A DNA stretch of 64,000 bases, taken from RYN-230 sp963760405. Its GTDB lineage: Bacteria; Actinomycetota; Actinomycetes; Streptosporangiales; Streptosporangiaceae. A program made the translations under genes and the position numbers. Shown piece by piece: positions 6,914 through 16,023 of this stretch. Position 1 is the stretch's first letter. Every line of letters begins with the position of its first letter. The stretch covers positions 1 to 64,000 of the forward strand of contig CAVXCV010000001.1 in NCBI GenBank assembly GCA_963760405.1. The letters run 5' to 3'. The notes below the pieces were generated by a model that was not told where the DNA came from, ran no database searches, and saw only the letters and a list, made by a program, of their open reading frames with translations.

Positions 6914-9799
6914 CTACTCCCCCGGGACAGCCATCCACAGGTTGTAGCTGATCTGCCAGGTGGTGGTCGGCGGCTGGGTGAGGTCGTGCGCGTCCTGGGT
7001 ACTGCTGAAACCGACCACCTTGCCGGGCGCGATGCCGTAGGCGATGAGCTCACCAGCGTCCGTGGACAGCAGCGCTGGCTGCCGGCCTTGGCGTTCGATA
7101 GCGAAAACCACTGACCGTACCTTGCTGCTCGGCTGGCCAGCCATGACCGCGGCGGGCACGCCGCACATGCCCCTGATGACCTGGGCGAACTCGTCCGCTG
7201 CGGCGCGGTCCAGCAGCACCACCGACATGTTCGAGCTCATCGCACCACAGAGCTTGTCGAGGGCGAGGATCTGGCCGCGGCCGGTCCGCATCAACGCCAG
7301 GCCGCTCGCTGATGAGGTCACCACATGCAGGGGGCCGGAGCGTATGACGGTGATCCCGAACGTCGTGATCGCAGTGGGCACGGCCAGGGCCACGGCGAAG
7401 CAGGCTGCGGCCACCGACACGGCAACCGTCGCGGAACCCCGGTTCCTGGCCCGGCCCGCCAGCCAGGCGGACACCCAGATCGCGCCGAGGATGAAGCCAG
7501 GGAGCACTAGGGGCACCAGCTCCCGGCTGGCCCAGGGCTGGTCGGGAACCGTATCCGGCACCCAGAGCAGGCGGAACGTAGCGGGCACGATGATCAGCAG
7601 CGGCAGCGCCCATATCCGGGCCAGGCCGCTCTCGTCCGTCCAGGTCAGCAGTGCCCGTCCGCAACGGCGTACCAGCAGGGCCAGGCCGAAACCGCCGAGC
7701 AGCACGGCCGGAATCCCTATGTACCAGGTCACCCAGTACAGGCTGTCCTCGGCGTAGGAGCGGGTTGGCTGCACCGGGAGGCCCAGCAGTTTCTGCAGGG
7801 CGGCAACGTAGCCCGCGGTCACCGGCCCCGGGTTCCAGTGCGCGGTCTGCAGGTAGGGCCGGACCGCGAAGCCGATCAGCACGGCCGCGACGGCGATCGC
7901 CATCAGGTCGGGCAGCCAGCGCAGCGGGCGGGCGTGCAGTAGCCGCTGCAGTACGCGGCGGATCGGCCGCCAGGCGGCCAGGCCGGCCACGACCAGCGTG
8001 ACCGCGGCGGTCCCGGCCGCGATCAGGCCCAGCTGATGCATGGAGAACCCGGGCGCCGCCAGGTAGCTGGGGGCGAGCGTGCGCGCCGCGGCCAGGCCGC
8101 CGCCCACCCCCGCGATCATGCCCAGAGCCAGCGGGATGACCTGGGGGCGCCGGGCCGCTGCGAGCACGCCGAGGAACGGGATGACCGGGACCAGGGCGGG
8201 CAGCGAGCTGAGAGATACCAGCGTGGTCAGGCCGAGGGCGAGGCCGCCCAGACTAGCCGCCCCCAGGCCGGCTGGCACGGCGCGGGGCCTGGCCAGGCCC
8301 GCGGCCCCGGCGCCCAGCGGCAACGCGCCGGCCGGGCCCGCCAGCGGGCCCGGCATCGGGCCGGACGGAGGCCCATCATCGGCTGGCCCAGCAGCAGCCG
8401 ACCCGGCCTCGGCTAGCCCGATTTCGGATGCAGCGTGATCGGCTGGCCCGGTGCCGGCCTCCGCCGCAGCCGATCCAGCAGCCTGCAACGGCTCAAACGC
8501 CCCCCGCTGAGCTGAGCCAGGCTCCGCGGGCGCCGCCCCAGTCGGCCCAGGCTCCGCGAGTTCAGGCCCGGTCAGTTCCAGTTCTGCGGCCGCAGCGGCA
8601 TCGGAGGGCGCCGGTTCCGGAGCGGCCGGCTGCGGCGCCGTCCGCAGCGAGAGCGTGTCCTCGGCCGCCGCGGCGTCCGGCTCCGGGGGACGCGCAGCCG
8701 TTCCACGTGAATCCTGCCTGCGGCCCCGCCAGCGCAGCAGCCGCGGCTCGCGGGCCATCCCGCGGGACCACCGCGGCTGGTCCAGGCCCAGCCAGTTCAG
8801 AAACCCGGGCCAGTCGATCAGGCGGCGCCAGGGCGAGGACGCCGGGACGCCCCAGGGCGGCTGGCTCGGCCGGACCGGCTGACCTGGCCGGGCCGGATAG
8901 CGCGGCCGGCGGAACACCGCGGGACGCACCGTCAGCGAATCTGCCACCAGCGACAGGCCGCCGGACAGCAGCAACGCGGTCAGCGGCTCACTGAACGCGG
9001 ACCGGCTGGTGTACTGCACGGGCAGGCTGAGCGCGAGGACCAGCGCGGCCAACGGGGCCCACTGCGGGCCAGCCAGGCCCGCCAGGCCGCCGAAGCTGAG
9101 CACGGCGAACGCCCCGAGCACCGGGCTGACCAGAGCGGCCGCGGGCAGGCCATGAAGCCACCAGCCCGCGGCCAGTAGCACCGGCAGGCCTGGCATGAAC
9201 TGGGGAGACAAGCCGGCGCTGCGGGCCACGAAGCCGCTGCTGGCGAAGGCCAGGCCGGGATGCGGACCGCCGAAAGCGGTCACCGACCGCGGGATGGGCA
9301 GGGCGCCATGCCCGGCGATCCAGTAGCCGTACTGGAACAGCGCCCCGGGATCACGCAGCACGATGATCTGCGGCGAGTTCAGCAACACCTGCCACGCGCC
9401 GAACCCGGCCGCGACGGCAACCGTGCCCGCCAGGCCCCACCATACGGTCCAGGCCCGCGCGGGCCGCCGACCGCGATCCGGCGAGGCCGAATCCAGCAGG
9501 GCCGGACGTGGACGGACGGGCCCCGGCCACCGTCCGGGCGGCCTGCGCAGAGCGGTGATGAAAAGAACCGCGGCCAGCGGAGCAGCGATCAGCACAGTGG
9601 CAGCGGGCCGGAACCGGCCGACCGCCAGCAGTCCGATGCTGGGCAGCAGCCAGGCCATGACCAACAGCACCGGCAGGGCGGTAAACCGGGCAAAGCTCCG
9701 CCCCGCAATGAGTATTCCTTTATCTGGCCTCGCAGCTGCAGCAGGCTCCGGACTGCTACTTTCGGCTAGCTGACCGGCCGGATGGGCTTCCGGACGCAC
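6914..9799 (-). CDS. Large multi-pass membrane protein, GT-C glycosyltransferase-like
   Basis: The 961-residue product has paired hydrophobic segments from about residue 35, then a soluble loop with RDPGALFQYGYWIAGHG followed by LSPQFMPGLPVLLAAGWWL. That loop-and-helix pattern resembles ArnT/PMT-like GT-C glycosyltransferases, where an acidic residue in the first outer loop is catalytic; the match is by pattern only. About 220 residues (roughly 300-520) in the middle are a Pro/Ala/Glu/Gly-rich low-complexity insert with AEPG-type repeats, splitting the membrane domain. More membrane helices follow, then a soluble C-terminal domain of about 150 residues. It faces an LCP ligase gene across a 143-base divergent gap, which fits a role in a cell-envelope polymer, but the function is inferred. 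Confidence 0.7.
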   Translation of the reverse strand: MRPEAHPAGQLAESSSPEPAAAARPDKGILIAGRSFARFTALPVLLVMAWLLPSIGLLAVGRFRPAATVLIAAPLAAVLFITALRRPPGRWPGPVRPRPALLDSASPDRGRRPARAWTVWWGLAGTVAVAAGFGAWQVLLNSPQIIVLRDPGALFQYGYWIAGHGALPIPRSVTAFGGPHPGLAFASSGFVARSAGLSPQFMPGLPVLLAAGWWLHGLPAAALVSPVLGAFAVLSFGGLAGLAGPQWAPLAALVLALSLPVQYTSRSAFSEPLTALLLSGGLSLVADSLTVRPAVFRRPRYPARPGQPVRPSQPPWGVPASSPWRRLIDWPGFLNWLGLDQPRWSRGMAREPRLLRWRGRRQDSRGTAARPPEPDAAAAEDTLSLRTAPQPAAPEPAPSDAAAAAELELTGPELAEPGPTGAAPAEPGSAQRGAFEPLQAAGSAAAEAGTGPADHAASEIGLAEAGSAAAGPADDGPPSGPMPGPLAGPAGALPLGAGAAGLARPRAVPAGLGAASLGGLALGLTTLVSLSSLPALVPVIPFLGVLAAARRPQVIPLALGMIAGVGGGLAAARTLAPSYLAAPGFSMHQLGLIAAGTAAVTLVVAGLAAWRPIRRVLQRLLHARPLRWLPDLMAIAVAAVLIGFAVRPYLQTAHWNPGPVTAGYVAALQKLLGLPVQPTRSYAEDSLYWVTWYIGIPAVLLGGFGLALLVRRCGRALLTWTDESGLARIWALPLLIIVPATFRLLWVPDTVPDQPWASRELVPLVLPGFILGAIWVSAWLAGRARNRGSATVAVSVAAACFAVALAVPTAITTFGITVIRSGPLHVVTSSASGLALMRTGRGQILALDKLCGAMSSNMSVVLLDRAAADEFAQVIRGMCGVPAAVMAGQPSSKVRSVVFAIERQGRQPALLSTDAGELIAYGIAPGKVVGFSSTQDAHDLTQPPTTTWQISYNLWMAVPGE

Positions 9800-9942
9800 G
9801 GGTCCACCTTACGGGGGGCCCGGGTTCTCCCGCAGCGGGGAGGTGACCGATTTACCCGGTTGAGACCACACGCCGTAGCCTCCCGGTGAACAATAGGCGG
9901 CGCACCCCCCCGCACAATCAATGATCCACGTGCCGAGGAGCG

Positions 9943-11787
9943 ATGACCCGCTACGACGAGATGGACGAATCCGGGGGACACAACTCAGCCCGCGGCCGCC
10001 CAGCGCCGGCGCAGCTGGTCGCGGCAGGCGACACGGATTGGGGCATGACGGGCTTCGGCAGCTCGGCCGGCCAGGACGCCGGTCACTGGCAAGCGCACAG
10101 TCCAGGCCAGGACACCGGCGGCTGGCAGGCGCAGAGCAACGGCGGCGGCTGGCAGGCGCAGAGCAACGGCGGCGGCTGGCAGGCGCAGAGCAACGGCGGC
10201 GGCTGGCAGGCGCAGAGCGCGGGCCGCGGCTGGCAGGCACGCGGCGTGGGCCGCGGCGGCGGCGCGGGCCGGGATATCCGGCGAGACAGCAGGCCCGGTG
10301 GCCGTCCCCGGCCGGCCGGCATGGCGCGGCTGATGCATCCCAGCAGGCACGCGCTGCTCGGCGGGGTCGCCATCGTCGCCATGGTCGCGGTGGTCAGCAT
10401 GTCCCTTGTGGCCTACGCCCAGTACCGCGGGGTATATGACAGCATCCGCCGGGAAAACGTCACGTCCGCCATGCTCGGCAAGCGACCACCGTATACAGCC
10501 GGGCTGAACATCCTGGTCATCGGGTCTGACTCGCGGTCCGGGCTGGGCCGGAAATTCGGCACCGGCATCGACGGTGCCCGGTCGGATACGTCGATGATGC
10601 TGCACATCGCGCCCGGGCACAGGCAGGCGGACATCATCAGCTTCCCGCGCGACTCGATGGTGCCGATCATCGCCTGCCAGGCGGACGGGGTCGGCAATCC
10701 GGGCCAGCAGGCCCAGCCCGGCCAGCTGGAGCGACTCAACTCCACCTTCGCCTTCGGTGGCGCGCCCTGCCTGTGGAAGACCCTGGAGCAGGTCACCGGC
10801 ATCCGCATCGATCACTTCATCGAGGTGGACTTCTCCGGGTTCAAGGCCATCGTCAACGACGTCGGCGGGGTGCCGGTCTGCCTGCCCTACGCGGTGAACA
10901 ACCCACTGTCCGGGCTTAACCTCACGGCGGGCAGGCACCTGGTCACCGGGGCACAGGCTCTCGCCTTCGTGCGGACCCGGGAGAACACCGGCGACGGTTC
11001 CGACACCGAGCGGATCAGGCGGCAGCAGTTCTTCCTGGCCGCAGTCATGCAGAAGCTCAAGTCGAGCAACCTGCTCACCCAGCCCAACCGGATCTATTCG
11101 GTGGTCCGCGACGCGGCCAGGTCGCTGACCACCGACAGCGGGCTGGACCTGTCCACCATGCTGCGCATCGCGAACAGCATGAAGAGCCTGAACTCCAGCG
11201 CGGTGCAGTTCATCACCGTGCCCAACGGCCCCTACCCGGGCGATCCAGCCGCCGAGCTGGAATGGAGCCAGCCGCAGGCCGACAACCTGTTCAAGGCGAT
11301 CGAAACCGACCGGGGCGTGCCCGCGCCAGTGGCCAGGAGGGCCGCGCCCGCGGCGAGGCCGGCCCCGACCGAGAGCCCAACCCAGGTCGCCGTTCAGGTG
11401 CTCAATGGCTCCGGGGTGGCAGGCGTCGCGTCAACCGCCGCCAACGCGCTGACCGGCGCTGGCTTCCATGTGACCGGCCAGGGGAACGCGCAGAACTTCA
11501 ACTTCACCAGCAATGTGATCGAGTACTCCAGCCCGGCGCAGCTGGCCGCGGTGAACACCCTCAAGGCCCGGCTGAGCAGCGTCCAGGTCCAGCAGAACGC
11601 CACGCTGGCCCCGGGGGCGATCAGCCTCATCCTCGGGTCCAGCTTCACCGGCAGCCTGGCCACCGCGGGCAGCGCATCGTCGCCGAGCAGCCTGGCCCAG
11701 AGCTACGGCGGCATCACCGCGAGCACCAACATCTGCTCCGACTCCACCGCGTTCGCCGGCCCGTTCTCCACCCTCCCGGGCGGCTAA
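9943..11787 (+). CDS. LytR-CpsA-Psr (LCP) family ligase with LytR_C domain
   Basis: LCP proteins transfer undecaprenyl-linked polymers (teichoic acids, arabinogalactan, capsule) onto peptidoglycan outside the membrane. The 614-residue product has a Gly/Gln-rich cytosolic N-terminus with four WQAQS repeats, one membrane helix near 130-155, the LCP core (LNILVIGSDSR near 186, IISFPRDSMVPI, LAFVRTREN) and a C-terminal LytR_C domain (VAVQVLNGSGVAGVAS near 485). The Asp and Arg residues expected for metal and pyrophosphate binding are visible in those motifs. GAGGAG stands just before ATG 9943. Neighbouring transferase-like membrane proteins suggest one envelope-polymer neighbourhood. The repeat-extended N-terminus is unusual. 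Confidence 0.93.
   Translation: MTRYDEMDESGGHNSARGRPAPAQLVAAGDTDWGMTGFGSSAGQDAGHWQAHSPGQDTGGWQAQSNGGGWQAQSNGGGWQAQSNGGGWQAQSAGRGWQARGVGRGGGAGRDIRRDSRPGGRPRPAGMARLMHPSRHALLGGVAIVAMVAVVSMSLVAYAQYRGVYDSIRRENVTSAMLGKRPPYTAGLNILVIGSDSRSGLGRKFGTGIDGARSDTSMMLHIAPGHRQADIISFPRDSMVPIIACQADGVGNPGQQAQPGQLERLNSTFAFGGAPCLWKTLEQVTGIRIDHFIEVDFSGFKAIVNDVGGVPVCLPYAVNNPLSGLNLTAGRHLVTGAQALAFVRTRENTGDGSDTERIRRQQFFLAAVMQKLKSSNLLTQPNRIYSVVRDAARSLTTDSGLDLSTMLRIANSMKSLNSSAVQFITVPNGPYPGDPAAELEWSQPQADNLFKAIETDRGVPAPVARRAAPAARPAPTESPTQVAVQVLNGSGVAGVASTAANALTGAGFHVTGQGNAQNFNFTSNVIEYSSPAQLAAVNTLKARLSSVQVQQNATLAPGAISLILGSSFTGSLATAGSASSPSSLAQSYGGITASTNICSDSTAFAGPFSTLPGG
10119..10227 (+). repeat. 27-bp coding repeat in LCP gene
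   Basis: Four near-identical 27-base units encode GGWQAQSNG and a diverged copy follows (GRGWQARGVG). They sit in the cytosolic part before the membrane helix. Copies 2-4 are almost identical at the base level, which suggests recent expansion. Confidence 0.9.
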
Positions 11788-11811
11788 CCCCGGGTGACGC
11801 CTCCCGCCTCG

Positions 11812-12999
11812 CTAGGCGTTGCTGGCCTGGGGCAGGCTGCCGGGCGGCCCGGAGGCCTCGCCGGGCCCTGGGCGGCCGGATCCGCGACGTCGCTGGGCGC
11901 CGAGCTGGGCCACGATCAGCCAGGCCCACAACCCGACCGGGTACATGAAATACCCGAACCGGGTCGCCGGGGCCAGCGTGAACATCAGCACCAGGCCGAT
12001 GATCAGCCGCCAGGTGGCGGCAGGCACCGTGCGCGGCGGCCGGACCACCAGCGACACCAGCACGCCCAGCCCGGCCAGGCACAGCAACGCCACCGCTATC
12101 AGGTGACCGGTATGCCCGGTGTCGGCGAGCACATGCCCGGGCAGCGGGCTGGACGCCTGTGACCTGACGCTGGCCAGGCCGAGCGGGAACAGGATCGTGT
12201 TCTCCACCAGGGAGCGGGGCGCCACCGCTGCCACCGGGCCGATGAGCACGGCCGCGGCAGCGGCCGCCGCGGCCGAGAATTGCGCCGCGGCCCGCCGGCC
12301 ATCCCGCACCGACAGCATGACCAGCGCGACCAGCAAGCCCGGCCACGCGGTGGCCTTGGTCGCGACGGCGACACCGAAGACCAGGCCGGCCAGGACCGGG
12401 CGGGGGTAGCGCCACAGCAGCCCCAGGCCCAGGCAGAGCAGCGCCAGCACCGGGACGTCGGTCCCGCCGACCGTGAGTGAGAACGCGACGATCGGCGTCA
12501 GCGTGACCAGCACCGTCCAGCGGAGCACGTCCCGGGCCCCCGCCGCGGCCAGGGCCGCCGCGAACACGGCCACGAAGCCCACGGTGAACCAGATCCGCGG
12601 ATCAGTGATCACATGCGGCCCGAACAGCGCCCGGGGCAGCCCGAAGATGGCCATCACCGGCAGGTAGGGGTTGTAGCTGTTGGGATCGTGCGACACGGCC
12701 AGCGCCGTCGCGCTCTCGTACGGGGTCCCGTGCTGGAGCAGCAGCCGGGCGCCACGCGCGATCACGAAGACCTCAGGCTGCCACCGGCCGTGGGCGGCCA
12801 GCACGTACAAGGGGGCGACCAGCGCGCCGACCGCACCCAGCAGCAGGGCCAGGTCCACCGCCCGGGCCGATCTCCAGGCCAGCACGACCACTGCGGCCGC
12901 CGCGTACCCGCCGACCGCATACGGCGCCCACTGGCGGTGTATGAAGTCCGTGCTGAACAGCCAGATTCCCCCGGCGAACAGCGCGCACGCCAAGAACAT
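11812..12999 (-). CDS. GT87-type polyprenol-phosphate-dependent mannosyltransferase-like membrane protein
   Basis: The 395-residue product has about ten membrane helices. Between the early helices lies a soluble loop RGARLLLQHGTPYES followed by NSYNPYLPVMAIFGLPRALFG, the arrangement seen in GT87 (DUF2029) mannosyltransferases that act on mycobacterial lipoglycans. VGGTDVPVLALLCLGLGLL and VFGVAVATKATAWP are also typical. It is convergent with the LCP gene, with only 24 bases between the stops. ATG 12999 is the only standard start in the open frame; there is no strong ribosome site, and up to 15 sensible codons precede it. Donor and acceptor sugars cannot be read from the sequence. Confidence 0.8.
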   Translation of the reverse strand: MFLACALFAGGIWLFSTDFIHRQWAPYAVGGYAAAAVVVLAWRSARAVDLALLLGAVGALVAPLYVLAAHGRWQPEVFVIARGARLLLQHGTPYESATALAVSHDPNSYNPYLPVMAIFGLPRALFGPHVITDPRIWFTVGFVAVFAAALAAAGARDVLRWTVLVTLTPIVAFSLTVGGTDVPVLALLCLGLGLLWRYPRPVLAGLVFGVAVATKATAWPGLLVALVMLSVRDGRRAAAQFSAAAAAAAAVLIGPVAAVAPRSLVENTILFPLGLASVRSQASSPLPGHVLADTGHTGHLIAVALLCLAGLGVLVSLVVRPPRTVPAATWRLIIGLVLMFTLAPATRFGYFMYPVGLWAWLIVAQLGAQRRRGSGRPGPGEASGPPGSLPQASNA

Positions 13000-13264
13000 G
13001 GCGGCCAGCCAGAAGCGTGAAATACTTACCGGTGACTGCCATCCCCAGCCGGCTCAAGAGCGCGTAGCGGCGCTTTACTGAGCTGGAGCATAGAGAAAAA
13101 ACCTCCGCAGCGATCCTAGCCGGTCGCCTAGCGGGCGCTCAGGCGGCACCCCGATCACCTTCAGATCCGCACCGTCAGGCTATGTGCAGCTCAGCTGACC
13201 CGCCACACGCACGACGGCTCAGCTGAACCAGCCACGTACCGGCCAGCGCAGAGCACCCGCCCAC

Positions 13265-13489
13265 CTAGCAGCGGCCCGCGATCTCCCGGGCCCGGCGCAG
13301 GTCCGCGTGGCTGCCTATCTTCACCCAGTCGGTCGCGCCGATCGGGGCCACCGCGATCGGCTCGCCCCAGTTCGCCAGTTCCTGGAAGCCGTCCTCGTAG
13401 GACAGCCCGGGGTCGCGGCGCCAGGTTTCCTCCAGCGCGGTGGTCAGCGCCGCGGCCGCGGCTGGGCCGATCAGCGTCGCGCCGATCAC
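13265..13489 (-). CDS. Short protein matching the C-terminal tail of a sugar/choline-type nucleotidyltransferase
   Basis: The 74-residue product starts at GTG 13489, which overlaps the TGA of the upstream membrane-protein gene as GTGA, so translation is probably coupled. Its sequence, with ALEETWRRDPGLSYEDGFQ, then ATDWVKIGSHADLRRAREI, matches the last part of MobA-like and phosphocholine-type nucleotidyltransferases, where a (D/T)W-x-E/K-I-x-x-x-x-DL-x-x-A motif closes the fold. The nucleotide-binding N-terminal half with its LAAGxGxR loop is not present anywhere upstream. It may be a remnant of a full enzyme or an accessory subunit. The coupled start argues that it is translated. Confidence 0.6.
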   Translation of the reverse strand: MIGATLIGPAAAAALTTALEETWRRDPGLSYEDGFQELANWGEPIAVAPIGATDWVKIGSHADLRRAREIAGRC

Positions 13490-14691
13490 CGGCGCTCCCC
13501 CTCCCGGAGAACGAACCAGCTGGACAGGTTCCCCCAGCCGAGCAGCACCCCGAGATACAGCGCGAGCCCCAGGTAGGTGACCATGGCCAGGCCGAACATG
13601 GCGCCGGTGCCAGCCACCAGCATCCGGCCCTCCCAGCCGAGCCCACCGCGCGGCGGGGGCGCCGGCAGCGGCCGCCCGGCCCGGTACGCCACGTCCAGGT
13701 GCCGCAGCGCGATCAGGCTGGCCAGCGCGAACGTCACCGGCCAGGGCACGTCCGTGGCGTAGCCGAGCGCGGCCAGGTAGAGGTACTCCCCGACCTGCAG
13801 CACCACGGGCGTCAGCCAGTCCGCCCGGCCCTGGTGCGGATGCGCCGACCCGGGCGCCGCGAGCAGCATCGCCACCGCCGGGGTGAGCAGCAGGAAACCA
13901 GGCACGTTGTGTAGGCCGACCCCGGCCAGCAGGGCGGTTGCGGTCAGCCCGGCGATGGCGGGCGGTAGCGGCACCAGCTGGCCTTGCACCACCTCCCCGG
14001 CGAACCGCGCGATCAGCCCGTCGTCCCGGCTGGCCGCCACCGCGCCGGGCACGGCCCCGGCGCCCCCGCCCGGCCGCGGGCCAGCCAGCGCCCAGGCCAG
14101 CGCGACCACACTCCAGCAGGCCAGCACCTGCAGCGCGACGTACGTGCCCCAGCCCACCGCGCTGACCGTGATCACCACGGCACGCTCCATCGCGGGCAGC
14201 CCCAGCAGCCGGCCCGCCGCCACCGCCGCCACCTGCTGGACCTTCAACGCAGACCCCGTCCCAGCCGGTCCCCCCTGGCTGTCCGGGCGGTGCGGGGCGG
14301 CCCACGGCCGGACCAGCCGGGCGGTGCTGCGCAGGCTGAGCAGGCCGACCGCCACGGTGGCCAGCAGCCACGGATCCAGCCGGCCCGGCCGGGCGCCCGC
14401 GGCGAGCCCCGCGCACACGGCCACCTCACCGGCCAGCGCGCACACCCCGGCCAGCCAGCCCTCGAACGCGTCGGTACTGAGCTGGCGGCCGATCCGGCGG
14501 GCCAGGCAGCCACCGCCCAGGGCCGCACCGCCCGCCAGCGCGGTCATCGGTGTCCCGGCACTGAACCACACCGCCGCGCACAGGCTGCAGGCCAGGGCGA
14601 TGCCGGACAGCGAGTTGCGGGCCAGGGCACGACGGGTCGCCCAGCCGGCCATGCGGCGCGGCAGCACCACCACGGCCGTGGTCACCGTCAT
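13486..14691 (-). CDS. Multi-pass membrane protein, DUF5941-like
   Basis: The 401-residue product has about eight to ten hydrophobic segments and short polar loops. In actinobacteria, membrane proteins of this look (DUF5941 type) are found fused or next to a nucleotidyltransferase and CDP-alcohol-type enzymes, and here the next coupled gene is a nucleotidyltransferase tail. I infer the family from pattern and context only. The start is ATG 14691 because GGGAGAGG lies immediately upstream; the frame continues to 14832 without a ribosome site and that extension is not included. Conserved-looking parts are ITVSAVGWGTYVALQVL and GEYLYLAALGYATDVPWPV. Confidence 0.6.
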   Translation of the reverse strand: MTVTTAVVVLPRRMAGWATRRALARNSLSGIALACSLCAAVWFSAGTPMTALAGGAALGGGCLARRIGRQLSTDAFEGWLAGVCALAGEVAVCAGLAAGARPGRLDPWLLATVAVGLLSLRSTARLVRPWAAPHRPDSQGGPAGTGSALKVQQVAAVAAGRLLGLPAMERAVVITVSAVGWGTYVALQVLACWSVVALAWALAGPRPGGGAGAVPGAVAASRDDGLIARFAGEVVQGQLVPLPPAIAGLTATALLAGVGLHNVPGFLLLTPAVAMLLAAPGSAHPHQGRADWLTPVVLQVGEYLYLAALGYATDVPWPVTFALASLIALRHLDVAYRAGRPLPAPPPRGGLGWEGRMLVAGTGAMFGLAMVTYLGLALYLGVLLGWGNLSSWFVLREGERR

Positions 14692-14936
14692 GTCCTCTCC
14701 CGGTACCTGCTGCGTGAGCCAATGCGATGTAATCCGGGACCCCTGGCCACCCAACCGGGCAACTATGAGGCCTCGTACCCACCAGCCGTCCTGTATACCA
14801 TCACCCTCCGCAACAACCGCATCACGACTCACCGGGAAGACGTTCGACTATCAGTTCATTTCCTAGCCCCCAGGCGGCCTGTTGCACATTCACCGGGCAC
14901 CCGCGGCAGGCCCGGCCCTTCGCCGCCCGGGCCGCC

Positions 14937-15082
14937 CTGCTCCCCGGAATGCCAGCACCACCAGCCCCACCGGCCACATTGATCATGGCCTGCGGCCACT
15001 TGTCACGACTTCCAGTCATGATCACGAGTGTTTTGCCCGGAATTGTCCGTAGGGAACGCGTGAAAAGAACTCAATCCGCAAC
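14937..15082 (-). repeat. Dispersed repeat, copy 1
   Basis: Read on the minus strand, this block of about 146 bases is almost identical to 22476-22622 on the plus strand, running from GTTGCGGATTGAG to CATTCCGGGG with only scattered changes. Its core is a near-palindrome, TCACGACT-TCC-AGTCATGA (15003-15021), which can fold as a hairpin. It lies in the gap upstream of the cytidylyltransferase gene. The rest of the 14692-15244 gap holds nothing else I can support. Confidence 0.9.
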
Positions 15083-15244
15083 CGCTCCCAGCCGGGCGGA
15101 AATATGAACTACCGATGGCGTGGCGGCGGGACCCAGGGGGATACGGGGCGGGGGTGACCCCCTGGCGGGTGACCCGCCCCGGGGCGCCGGGATGCGGGGG
15201 GTGACGGCCGGGGGCGGGGGTGCGTTGCGGGGTAGAGTCCGCTC

Positions 15245-16003
15245 ATGCGCACGGTGGCGGTGGTGCTGGCGGCCGGGTCGGGCCAGAGGTTCGGCGCAGC
15301 CGTGCCCAAGCAACTGCTGCCGCTGGCCGGCCGGGCCCTGGTCGAGCACTCCCTCGACGCGTTCCAGCAGGCCCCGGACGTGCACGAGATCCTGCTGGTG
15401 ATGGCCCCGGGACAGGCCGGCGCCATGCGCGAGCGGCTGGCCGGCCGCGGCTACCACAAGCTGGCCGGGATCATCGACGGCGGGGTGACCCGGCCGGAGT
15501 CCACCCAGCGGGCCATCGCCGAACTCGGCCCGCGCGAGTGCGACGTGCTGTTCCACGACGCGGCGCGGCCGCTGCTGGACCAGCGGATCATCGCGGACTG
15601 CGTGCGCGCGCTGGGCACGCACCGGGCGGTCGGGGTGGCGGTGCCCGCCTCCGACACGATCGTCGTGGTGCAGGACGGCCTGATGACGGGTATGCCGCCG
15701 CGGGACACGCTGCGCCGGTGCCAGACCCCGCAAGGGTTCCGGCTGTCGGTGATCCGGGAAGCGCACCGGCGCGCCCAGGCCGACCCGGCTGCGGCCAGCC
15801 AGCCCGCCACCGACGACTGCGGGGTGGTGCTGCGTTACCTGCCCGAGGTCCCGGTGGCGGTGGTGCCGGGCAGCGAGCGCAACATCAAGATCACCTACCC
15901 GGACGACCTCAGCATCGCCGAGGCGCTGCTCAAGGGGACCGCGGCGGCCAGCCTCAACGGGACCGGGGTCAGCAGTACCGACCTCAGCCGCGCCAGGCGC
16001 TGA
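15245..16003 (+). CDS. ispD: IspD/TarI-family cytidylyltransferase (2-C-methyl-D-erythritol 4-phosphate cytidylyltransferase)
   Basis: The enzyme couples CTP to 2-C-methyl-D-erythritol 4-phosphate in the non-mevalonate isoprenoid route; the close relative TarI does the same with ribitol 5-phosphate. The 252-residue product shows the CTP loop VVLAAGSGQRFG (6-17), the KQ pair in VPKQLLPLAG, the HDAARPLL block, the DDCGVVL block and NIKITYPDDLSIAEALL near the end. The last motif is shared by both branches, so TarI is a real alternative, particularly given the envelope-polymer genes nearby. The start is ATG 15245 with only GGGGTAGAG upstream. The gene is convergent with the aminotransferase gene. 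Confidence 0.85.
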   Translation: MRTVAVVLAAGSGQRFGAAVPKQLLPLAGRALVEHSLDAFQQAPDVHEILLVMAPGQAGAMRERLAGRGYHKLAGIIDGGVTRPESTQRAIAELGPRECDVLFHDAARPLLDQRIIADCVRALGTHRAVGVAVPASDTIVVVQDGLMTGMPPRDTLRRCQTPQGFRLSVIREAHRRAQADPAAASQPATDDCGVVLRYLPEVPVAVVPGSERNIKITYPDDLSIAEALLKGTAAASLNGTGVSSTDLSRARR

Positions 16004-16023
16004 GCCTCAGCCGCCGCTGAACC

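Noticed and set aside
6747..6947. Short plus-strand frame starting NPRPLGYEPSELPN
   Set aside because: It is the antisense of the initiator tRNA, a well-known artefact.
14822..15025. Minus-strand 67-codon frame MIMTGSRDKWPQAMINVAGG
   Set aside because: It is carried by the dispersed repeat, and copy 2 breaks the same frame by a one-base loss, so coding is unlikely.
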